Position numbers and translations under genes: made by a program. A DNA stretch of 64,000 nt, taken from Zygnema cylindricum (lineage: Eukaryota; Streptophyta; Zygnematophyceae; Zygnematales; Zygnemataceae). Shown here piece after piece: positions 26,457 through 35,936 of the stretch. The notes below the pieces were generated by a model. The model was given only the letters and a program-made list of their open reading frames with translations, searched no databases and was not told the origin of the DNA. Positions within the stretch are counted from its first letter, which is position 1; each line of letters begins with the position of its first letter. The stretch is taken from assembly GCA_037447655.1 (NCBI GenBank), contig JBBHKE010003116.1, positions 92,501-156,500 of the forward strand, written 5' to 3'.

Positions 26457-27424
26457 TAGGAGACAGGGAGAGAGGGAGAGAGAAAAAGAGAGAAAAAGAC
26501 AAATTGAGAAGAATAAATGAGAGAAAAAAGGGGAAAAAATAGAAAAGGAGATAGGGGAAGAGAGAGAGAGAGAGGGAGAGAGAGCGAGAGAGAGAGAGAG
26601 CGAGAGCGCCGTACCGCCAGCCCCGGCTGCGGGTGGCGTCTGGCTGCCTGGCAGGTGGCGTTGGCGGCCGTGTAGGGGTAGGCGCGGCGGCTGGAGAGGC
26701 CACCTGCCGCATACACATAGGCCAGAGCCGTCTCGGGCCAGCCGCCCTGGCAGCCGCCGCCCGCGCTCCCGCAGTCGCAGATTTCCTGCTCGGACCCCTC
26801 CCGGAGCCCTCCCGCGCCCCCCCCTGCGATGCGCGCCGCCATCGTCACGGCATCGGCCGCCGCCACCGCCCAGCAGCTGCCGCACTGCACCCGCCACGTC
26901 AGCACCGGGACACGTCAGCAACAGGCCACGTCAGCACCGGGCCACGTCAGCAACAGGCCACGTCAGCACTGGGACACGTCAGCACCATGTGACGTTATCT
27001 GGCAGCCGCAGAAAACGACAAAGGCCAGGGTGGCGGAGCGACTCACGGCTCCCTGGTCGTGGACGGACGTCCTTGCGGCGGTCTCCCTCCAGTCCACCCA
27101 CTCGGGAACTGCCACGTGGCTCTCCCAGCGGAAGCTGGCGTTCACATTGGCACGTGTGGGAGCTGACGTCAGCGGCGGCGCCACTAGGCCGTACGCCCAG
27201 CGAGGCTCCGCCAGAAGCTTCCGAGCACCTTCCTGGGCGCCGCGGAACCGCTGCTCGGGACCCGGAGTCGCGGAGTCGGAGGCTCGGAGGAGGAGGGACC
27301 AGAGGGGGAGGGGGGAGAGGGAGGGGCCATGACGCTCCTTTCTGTGGAGCTCAAACGCTGTGGGGGAGGCCGCGGCCACGTGGACCCACAAGAGGGAGAA
27401 GACCAACAGAAGCCACCGACCCAT
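21764..27424 (-). CDS. Papain-like cysteine protease fused to EGF-like and LysM domains
   Basis: Exons on the minus strand: 27424-27047, 26884-26615, 26184-26083, 25285-25092, 24952-24697, 24389-24288, 24015-23931, 23755-23452, 23333-23270, 22668-22534, 22414-21764. Every phase closes, giving 846 residues. Order: signal peptide (about 1-19); a pro-region without a clear ERFNIN motif; C1A domain with Gln124, Cys130 (CGSCW), His267 (VNHVV) and Asn288 (KNSWG), ending GITSLQGLFPV as in papain-family enzymes; EGF-like cysteines at about 327-400; LysM modules at about 424-470, 477-524, 536-583, 596-645 and 658-705; a cysteine-rich tail to 846. Intron 4 uses a GC donor. LysM binds chitin or peptidoglycan glycans, so I infer a secreted, glycan-tethered protease. 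Two adjacent genes is the alternative, but no stop falls between protease and LysM exons. Exons 1-5 are GC-rich and 6-9 AT-rich. Confidence 0.88.
25688..25908. mobile_element. MITE in an intron of the LysM protease
   Basis: Ends TATACCGCAAATAGTTATTAG and TAACTAATAACACGGTA are decayed forms of the TACACCG family. The interior shares the CACTTAAAACATCTCTTCTTC and GTGTGCACAG arms with 20334-20556. It lies in the third intron (25286-26082). Confidence 0.7.
26331..26458. repeat. GA/CT microsatellite in intron 2 of the LysM protease
   Basis: About 125 bp of nearly uninterrupted GA dinucleotides. Further GA-rich sequence runs to 26608, up against the exon 2 donor. The long Ser-Leu and Arg-Glu frames here come only from this repeat. 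Confidence 0.95.
26895..26990 (-). repeat. Six 16-bp repeats with TGACGTG cores in intron 1 of the LysM protease
   Basis: CACGTCAGCA recurs at 26895, 26911, 26927, 26943, 26959 and 26975, exactly every 16 bp. On the gene's strand each unit reads TGCTGACGTG, an ACGT-core/TGACG word of the kind bound by plant bZIP factors. The array fills most of the 162-bp first intron, just before the acceptor of the catalytic-cysteine exon. Confidence 0.85.
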
Positions 27425-27429
27425 GGCTG

Positions 27430-27780
27430 CGACGCTCGACTCTTTTTTTTTTTTTTTGGGTCGCTTCTTTTCGTCGGTCTCACTTCTTCTCTTTCTTATT
27501 TTAAAAAGTTGTCTAGGTCTCTCTTCTCTCTTTTCCTTCTCCCACCTTACTCTTCCTCTCTACCTCTCTTTCCCTCTTCCGCTAAATTCTTCAATCTCTT
27601 CCTTGTCCCCCTCTCTCTCGTACTCTTTTACCCTTCTTCTACTCTCCCTCTCTCTCTTCTCTCTTCTCTCTCTCTCTCTTCTCTCCCTTCTCTCTTCTCT
27701 TTCTCTCTTCTATCTATCTCTCTTATCTCTCTTCTCTCTCTTCTTTCTCTTTCTCAAACCTTTAATGAATCTATTTCCCC
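27430..27780 (-). promoter_or_regulatory. Purine-rich leader/promoter of the LysM protease
   Basis: Directly upstream of the ATG (27424), the plus strand is almost wholly C and T, so the gene's own strand is a GA-rich tract of over 300 bp. Such tracts are common in plant core promoters and 5' leaders. No clear TATA box is placed. Confidence 0.45.
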
Positions 27781-29163
27781 TCTAAAGCCCGCCTCGTGCT
27801 CTGCAAGTGCCGCCTCTGGGAGGTACCAGCGTCATACCTACGCCTTTATAGGCTTCGCAGCGTGGCGTCAGCTCTTGCAGAAAACGACGCCCGAGGACCC
27901 GCATTTCCCGTGTCACGACGCCCCTTCTTCCGGCGTTGTTCGTACTATTCCGGAATCGCCGTTTCAGGGTGGCCGTTATTCCTACTATTGCCGTGTGTGT
28001 AGGCTTTCGAGCTATTGTACAACGACATGTGACCGGCGTCAACGCGGAAGCTGCGATCGACGGCCAGTCGGGTCGGCGCTTCCGAACAAATTCCATACAC
28101 GACAAATAAAAGTCGATAGAAATATCTGCAAAAGATGGAGTTCTCGAAGTTGTATGTGTGACGTGGCGGAAAAGCGATTCTGTTGGACTGCCGTGAAGGT
28201 ACGGATAGCTCGACTAGGCCGTACGATATTGGATACGGCAAATTCCGACGGCAGATGATTGCCTCAACGCTATAACTGCGTCAACCAAAGCCGGGAGCAG
28301 ATTCCGCTCCCCGGATTATTAGGGGACGGTCAGATCCTTGCGCAAAAAGACAAATTGTACCCTGATATCCAAAATTTCCAGCCAATCAAGATTGTTTTGC
28401 GGTGTTTTGGTGACATTCTCCATCAATGCAGGGGAATTGCATTTTGCACGCGTGGTTCTGGCTGTGCGCAAGCGCTGACGTCATCATGCAGAATCCGCAA
28501 AGCCTTCGACAGTTTTCGACAAAATGTTTCAGCTAGCGACAGTTTAACGGTAAACTGTTCCGGTTGCAGCGTTGACCTCCCGGCGGTGGTTAGAGTCGCA
28601 GGCGGCCGGTCGTCTTCGCAGGAAAGGATCGCTGCAGCGACCGCGTTTTCGGTCGTTACCAAATCTAGGCAGATGAACCTCCCCCAGGTGTGACATAACA
28701 TCATTGTCACATACAGGTTTTTTTTTGTGGAAACGGCGAGAGAAATAGTACAAAAAGGACATATGCTCCAAATGTGAAAAAACATGAAATGCAACGACTG
28801 TTTGACGCAAGAAAGTCCATCCCTTATGAATATATCTTCACTATTGCCACTTGCAAGTCAACGCCAATTCGGTCTTTAGGGGAACCGACAGGGTACTCAA
28901 CTGGCATTACGAGCCTGAAAATAAATAAATTATATAATTCGTGCCCAGGGAGATCGTAATTTAGGGTGTGTTCTCATGTTAACTTAACTTGGTCTTGCAA
29001 TTTTGTTTTTTAGTGAAGATTCTCCATACTATTTTTCAGAGTATTCCTATCTTCGAAAACGAAATCGTTAATTTAAAATGTGACGGTTGTAGACGTGGGT
29101 ACATTTTGTGACGGTTGTAGACGATTACAAAACTCGCGACAATTTTTGATGTTTACAAAATAG
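27781..29163. other. Intergenic, includes part of a dispersed repeat
   Basis: No gene recognised. The end (28985-29163) is an inverted relative of 50785-50965. Both carry GTGACGGTTGTAGACG-type words and a GAAGATTCTCC block. Confidence 0.6.
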
Positions 29164-30038
29164 AAGTGTTGTGTATCGGTAAGGATTTGCCGATAACCGA
29201 TATGGACCTTTTTTCGGGTACCCGATAATCGATATATTGGTATGATATATCGCTACCGGTGTTATCACCGATAAATAACCGATATTTATCGGTATTTATC
29301 GGCAATAACACCGATATCGATAACTATCGGCGATATCTGTACAGACCGTACAGATAAATGTACGGCAAGTACACTCAAGTGTACGTGTTATTTTCCGGAC
29401 GTGTACAAGCACAGAAAGTACAGTAGCCGCCATGAGATCTGTACGGATTTGATACGGATCCAGTAAAACGATGTACCTTTTCACATCCGACGCCATGGTT
29501 TTGTCCCTTTATTCTTTGAGATCCACTGGGAACCTGCCACGTGTCAACCTGTCGGCCTTTTTTGGCATAAGCTGCCAAAAGAGCCATTCCTGGATGCCGG
29601 CGCTCACGCTGGCTGTGCGCTCTTGTTTTCTCATTCCAAGTCGTTTGTTCGATTTCGGCGGCGCGCAAAATGTTATTTTGCGTCCGTTTTACTTTGTGTC
29701 CGCCGTCCTTTTTCCGTTCCATGTTCACCAGTTTTTCAGTAAATTTCTGTAAGTTGCCGTAAAATCAACGTTTATGTGCTGCGCTGCCTGTTATAAGTTA
29801 AAGTTAAACGGAGACGGAACAGATTCTTATACGTGGCATGCCATGCTATATAAAGTCAATAATATAATACAGTATGTTATAAAGTACTATTGTATGCATA
29901 CTATCTTTTTTTTAAGTTATCGCCGATATGGAATTTTTTGGTCTCAGACCAATATATCAGAACCTTTGACCGTTCGATAACCAATAACTATCGGTATCGG
30001 TGTTATCGCGATAATTTTTTTACCGATACACAACACTA
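29164..30038. mobile_element. hAT-type MITE with 8-bp target duplication CAAAATAG
   Basis: Ends AAGTGTTGTGTATCGGTAA and TTACCGATACACAACACTA are inverted. They are flanked by identical 8-mers CAAAATAG at 29156-29163 and 30039-30046. The interior is full of TATCGGTA words; there is no transposase. The related repeat at 50777-50784 shows the unoccupied site (CACAATAG on the minus strand). Confidence 0.9.
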
Positions 30039-30046
30039 CAAAATAG

Positions 30047-32516
30047 CGACGGTTGTATACGTCTACTTCGCTTTTGCGAAATGGCATCCGTTGCTTGAGA
30101 CCCCTCCGCGGCCGCTGTACGGAAAAAAAGTCTTTACAGGTTAGAATTTTCCTTTTATTTACTCGAGTTTTGTAAAAATGTTTATAAAATTTTACAACAC
30201 ATGCAAACATATAATCCTATTCGTTGTTCATCGGCGACTTTAAATAAAATCGGCTCGCGAGTCATTTTTAGATAAAGTTTGAAAATGACAGTTCTTGACA
30301 TGGTAGTGGGTCGAAAAGAGCAAGACGACAAGCTACCGCACATTTCAAGTTTCACGATGAGGCAAATTATACTATGGTTTTCACAAATTTTTTGTATGAC
30401 ATAAGATTTTCTCGTTGCAAGCTGTGTTTTAAACAGCAAAGATAAAAAAAGCCCTTACGTTAACGCATGGGAACACACCTTTAATGCCATAATTTTGTTG
30501 CGTAGCACAAATTCTACGTACCATCATTTTGGGTGTCTAATGTGAGATTCCTTACAAGAAATGCCTATCTAAAGTCAAAATATTGGTTAGAAAGCACATC
30601 AATAGACTCTGGCTTGAAAATCTAGCATTATTTGCTAGTTTCTTGTAGGTTGTGGCGCCATTTTGAAAAAATGCGATCTAGGCCGTAAAGTTATCTTAAT
30701 CGGACAGACACTTCAACCTGTTGGTACAATGTGACCTATTATTGTTAATATATGTAATTTTCGAGGGTTGGGTTCAACAATGATATTGTTTGTTATATTT
30801 AAGCCATGAAAATTCAACCACATCTCACATTAGATTAGGTGACGGAGCTTTTTGAGTCATAACGCTAATCATAAAATGAACTAATGGCACATTTTGAGCC
30901 AAGTACCTGAATGTTGACGACATTCTGATACGAAAGACGAGCGACAAATGTGCATATTCCTGCGTAAAATATGAATTTCTCTTGTTTTTGATAACGTGGA
31001 ATTTACAATGAGTAAATACAAGAGGTCAAACCCATTTCTTAGCTTAAAAATGACATAAAAAATGTATTCCACTTTCTTGGGTTGTAAAAGTTGTGTTGAA
31101 AACAATCTTTAATCTCATAAAACTCCATGGCTTATGTTTGAAAAATATTGGAAAACCATATAACCACGTAAGAAGTTTTTTCAAAAATTGAAGGTGGTTG
31201 TTATGTTGCTCAATCTTTTAATAGAATTTCATACATCAAATTACATTACTGTATCTGAGTAAAAATACGTAAAATACAAAACAAAGTAAAATATTTGTAG
31301 ACGAATCTTTAAGAGCACAAAAAAAAACCTTGTATTGTGTTGTTTAGCTCGTAAATTTCCAAAAATTCTCAAACCAAATGTGAGAACCCACAAAATTTCA
31401 AAAAAAGATATACAAATAAGTAAAGCTTTCTCAAATTGTATGAGTCACAATGATTAAGGTAAATAACTATGATTTGCGTGAAAGTGATAAGTTATATTTC
31501 CAACACTAAACAAAAATAAAACGTCTCTAATCTACGTCGATAAACATAGTCCATTTGAAGACACACTTCATTATAGCAAGTTTTATTTGGTATTCCCACG
31601 TATTTTCTATAAAACATTTTGAAATGTTTGCATATTTTAGTGAGCTACGTGTTGATATTTATATGCATATAAACCTTGAACTTTTTTGTATTACTAAGGT
31701 TTAGAAATTATTTTGAAGTAATTAAAAAAAACTGGTCATGAGGTTTATTGTAGTCATACACATTCGTAAACTTCGACACCATTAATATATATATTGGGGA
31801 AAATTATACGGTTTAAGCCTACAAAATTTTACAAAATGACAAAATGGCAAAAACATCTCTAAAATTTAAGTAATTTTATAAAATACCTTTCCGTGGTTAG
31901 ATAACTCCCTATAAAAAAAACAGTTAGAGGTCTTATTTCCAAAAAACAAAGTGATGTAGCCAATAAAACTGAAAATTCGAAGATCCGAGTCAACAACTTT
32001 TTCCATTTCATTTTTTTGAGGGGGTTGAAAAAAGTGTGTCCGTACATCGAACGATATATAAAAATAGTCGGTTGCCAAATTTAGTGGGTTGTGCGCCCGC
32101 GCACCCCGGTACGACCTTTTTCTATTTCGTTTGGTTGATAACTCCTAAATAATGTCTGTTCAAACGTACCAATTAAGGTTTTTTTCTATTGTTTTCCTCA
32201 ACATATGATATATAGGACGACAAAATCTTTTGTCATGTGAATGAAGGATATAATTTAGTAACAATGAAGATCATCGCATAACTGAATATGATGTTTACTT
32301 TGTCTTCTTTTCTTTTTCGATCAACTCATTTTTCATTTCAAACTCAAAAACCTCGAAAGCCATTTTAAAACAAATCGACGTCTTATCAACAAATAGGGAA
32401 AATCTTTTGCACACACAATATTGTAATTTTGTGGTCGCCATTGACCCACAAAATTAGGAGACAATTAGAAACAATCTAGGATAAAAATAAATTTCCTACT
32501 TTGCATTGTTGAAATA
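30047..32516. other. AT-rich intergenic, no gene recognised
   Basis: The first 400 bp resemble, in inverted orientation, 51060-51310 (GTGGGTCG and GACGACAAG-type blocks). The rest, up to the Copia LTR, is AT-rich with no supportable gene. Confidence 0.6.
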
Positions 32517-33504
32517 AATAGTTTTTGGGTATTTTCTAGGTCTTAATATATTAGCGGAAAAAGAAACATGCAGGCAGCTTGTCTTCATCTCGTCTCTCTT
32601 ACCCCCATACTTGTTGTAGTCACTGAAAGAGAGAGAGAGTGATGCAGCCATGGCTGCTACATCTCCATAGATAGGGTTAGAGAGTGACCTTAAGTCACTC
32701 TCAACAAAAAGGTTGAGTCCAGCAGGACTCGAACCCCCGACCGGTAGAGCGTGGCGTAACCATCCGCTCTAACCAGTCTGTCGTAGATGTTCGCTAGAGT
32801 ATGTAGGATGTGATTCATATTTAATGTATGTTACGTCCCCTAAAACGATTAACGGCAATGTAAATGTAACATCATAGAACGGGTTAAATTCAGTGCGGAC
32901 TGGATCCCGCACGAAACAAATGAATCTGACATTTGTTTCGACGGACGATATTTAATGTCGGTTCTTATCCAACGGCATACGTCTTCGTGGAGATCCCGGA
33001 AAGGTCACTTTGGCGTTTTGTGACGTGGCATGACTTGGAGCCACGTGGAGAGATGACATTTGGTCGTGGGAATTTCGAGGAACGTATGGACGAGTGAAAA
33101 TCGGACACGCGTCCGCTTAATAGCCTGGTTGTACATAGGCTGTACAAAAGGTACACCGGCAGTAGTACTTTTTGGTACGGTACAGTAATCTGATTGGTTC
33201 GTACTTCAGTAGATAGAAGTTATTAGAGGAAATCAGGACTTAGAAAATTTTGGTAGGTAGTCACCTCTCCCTTTGAAAGTTTGTACGAATTGGCATTTTT
33301 ACTGCTTCATAACTTATCGCCTGGTTGGGCATTTTCAGAGATTATTTTTCCTACACACTCAGGAGAGTGAAAGCTGCACAAGGACGCAGTCAAAATTTCT
33401 ACTTGTCTACTTGGGTAGCAGTGGTTGTCATTGAAAGTGGGTTAGTTAATAACTATCTAGAGGCTTCCTGAATTCTGTAGTCCAATGGAGGACACAAAAT
33501 TTCA
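32517..33504 (+). repeat. 5' LTR of Copia A
   Basis: A 988-bp LTR beginning TGTTGAAATAAATAG and ending ACAAAATTTCA. It contains a 73-nt antisense tRNA-like segment (32711-32783). Confidence 0.9.
32711..32783 (-). repeat. tRNA-like segment in the Copia A 5' LTR
   Basis: A 73-nt block whose minus strand carries TGGTTAGAGCGG (A-box-like) and GGTTCGAGTCC (B-box consensus). The acceptor and T stems pair poorly, so I do not call a working tRNA. It looks like a tRNA-derived insertion inside the LTR. Confidence 0.6.
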
Positions 33505-33519
33505 GGTTATGGGCCCACC
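33505..33519 (+). other. Primer-binding site of Copia A
   Basis: GGTTATGGGCCCACC directly follows the LTR. Its complement, GGTGGGCCCATAACC, is the anticodon-arm sequence of plant initiator tRNA-Met as I recall it. That fits half-tRNA priming as in Drosophila copia, rather than priming from the tRNA 3' end. Confidence 0.75.
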
Positions 33520-33568
33520 CTCTACGGTGCCCATCGTTAATGGATCACGATTTATCTATTGAAAAGCC

Positions 33569-34480
33569 ATGATGATAAGGGTTTTGTGTGAAAAACGATA
33601 TTGGGGTATTGTTAGTGGACAAGTGAAACGTCCACCTCAGGGAACACCATCGGGATTTGGTGGAATAAGGTTTTTTGTAGTAACATCTGCTGTTGCAAAG
33701 GAGGCAGATGATGGGGAGAGCAGTGTGTCCGAAAAGGGGAAAGAAAAGGAGACACCTCTTTCTCCTATTGCTCCTATTCCCACGACACCCGGAGCGGCGA
33801 TCGTGAAGACCGTGGAGACCGATACTCAAATGTGGGAAGACACCAACATGGCTGCCAAGAACTTCATTCTGAGAAACCTCACACAAGCTTTGGCAACTCC
33901 CCACCTTCACGTTTACAAGGCCGAGGAGTTGTGGGTGAGTTTGATAGAGATTATAGAGTTGGTACAATTCAGGAGCTCCAGTTGGCAGAGCAAAAGTTGG
34001 GAAATTATACTTACAAAAGGGGAAAGATGTTAGACTACTGTAATGATCTTTCTTCTTTGTATATGGAGATGGAGAGTGCCGGATGGACAAGAACAATGAA
34101 GGTGAAGGTTAACACTCTCATCATGAAGTAACCCGACGAGTATGAGAATATAGTGTACAGGGTACAAGGAATGACTGATAGTTCAATCGACGTGGAATAC
34201 AGTGGTCCGCATGACTGATAGTTCATCGACGTGGAATACAGTGGTCCGGATGATACTTGTGCAGGAGAACACAATTGAAATCAACAGAGGAGGAAAGAGC
34301 GTTGAAGCTCTAGCCGCCGGAGGGGACAGGTGGAGACCAGATCCGAAAAAGTCATACAAAGGAGAAAGAGTTCAGCTAAGAGGACCAAGGCCCCCGAAGG
34401 GCCTATGTCATTTTTGGAAAAAGCCAAGATACTTCATTGCAGGTTGTGTCAAGCTGCCGGAGCTAAGGCTCCAATAGAAT
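33569..34480 (+). pseudogene. Copia A gag remnant
   Basis: Gag-like sequence in at least three frames: a region with MWEDTNMAAKNFI, then a shifted frame with the conserved gag middle (ELQLAEQKLGNY), then a degraded zinc knuckle (CHFWKKPRYFIAGC) with the second cysteine replaced. Frame changes near 33940 and after a stop at 34129 disable it. Confidence 0.75.
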
Positions 34481-34499
34481 CATGGAGGGGGTTCTCCGG

Positions 34500-35111
34500 A
34501 GGGAAGAAAAATGCACTTTTGGTCACAAAGGTGACAGAAGACACCGAGGACGAGTCCTCTGAGGAGGATGGGGAGCTTCTTCTTGACGAGAGTTTGGAGG
34601 AAAAGGAGGTCCCTCGAAAACAGAAGTGTGCCCTTGAAGCAATTCGGGAAGCTCCACAGGAAGGATGGATCATCGACTCAGTTTGCATCCATGCATATGT
34701 GTCGTGACAAGGACCTCTTCACTAAGCTAAGGAAAATCCCTACTGTAGAAATAGAGTATGGGGATGGGATCGTGGTTACTACAAATCTAATAGGATCACT
34801 AGATCTAAAAGTCTTAGTGGAGGGTAGGACTTCTATACTCACTTTCTCAGATGTGCTCTATATTCCTCACCTGAGTAAAAATCGCGTCTCTACATTTGTT
34901 TTAGATGACAAAGAATTTGATACATTCACTAGAAAGGGAATCTTTACAGCTAAGTACGGGGATGAGGTTTACTTCACTGCAGATAAGGGTAGCCAAGGAA
35001 TAATTAGGCTTGACCTGAGTAATGAAAAGAAGAATGCTTATTATGTTGGTGTCCCAAAGTTCATGATTTGGCATAAGCGGTTGGGTCATGTGCATTTTGA
35101 TAGGTTGAGGG
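34500..35111 (+). pseudogene. Copia A protease and pre-integrase remnant
   Basis: Reads through a mutated protease active site (WIIDSVC where WIxDSGA is expected) and the FSDVLYIPHL region to the GAG-pre-integrase HKRLGHVH motif. It is cut off by the insertion of Copia B at 35112. Confidence 0.8.
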
Positions 35112-35878
35112 TGTTGTTCTGAGACAACAGCTGGTATTGAAGATGAAGAAGAAGCAGCAGTAGTAGTCATTGTAGAACAAAACAAGAGAGGAAGCTTCCA
35201 CAAATACCAATGGCAAAATAGCAATTTTGACGGACAATAACTTTTAGCACAAGAACACAATAGACTTACAAATCTACCACACTGTAGATAGCATACAAAA
35301 GAACACACACAATAAATTACAGTTAATTTTGCTCACAAATATGTAAGATATTCAGAGGTGAATTTTCATAAAACTGAGTGTACAGTTTTTCATGTCATTT
35401 GTTCCTAATGTATCAAAATTTACTAAGTCCTACTTCTATACACTGAACCTACACTAAGCTGTACGGAGGCATTCCAGCCGTACATCTAACATTCTAACAC
35501 AACAAAATTTTGTTCTACCAAATATTTACACCGAAGTTCCAACAACGTAAAGTGATAGTGATATAGTCATGCCTTGTCAGTATTTGTTGGTGGCGGTTGT
35601 CAGCTGTCCGATTAGAGGATTTAACACCATAGATGTGACGTCACGAAGTACCGTGGTCCGGCCGAATTTCCGTACTTCCACGGAGGACATACTCACGCAT
35701 TTCTCTTAAGTGACGACGCGTGTCCCAATATGAATGAACCGTGAACTCCCAACTTCACTGTCACACTAATTTTGGTAAGTACTGAACCGAACTCAACCAA
35801 AAATGACTTAAGTCCTGAACAACTCTCTCTCCCTCACAGCTGAGGCATAGAGAGGACTAAAGCTTTCTAAAAACAACA
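35112..35878 (-). repeat. 3' LTR of Copia B
   Basis: A 767-bp LTR. The purine tract (AGGGGAG on the minus strand, about 35879-35885) lies just before it in the element's direction. Confidence 0.9.
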
Positions 35879-35936
35879 CTCCCCTAAAGCTTTAGACTTT
35901 GCAAGTCACTCAGTCCATATGCCTCTCTACAGAACT

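Noticed and set aside
26284-26921. Long Ser-Leu and Arg-Glu repeat frames
   Set aside because: They run through the GA/CT microsatellite. The real exon 2 stops at the 26615 donor.
32711-32783. Functional tRNA gene
   Set aside because: The boxes are present, but acceptor and T stems pair poorly and the block lies inside both LTRs, so it is a tRNA-derived repeat.
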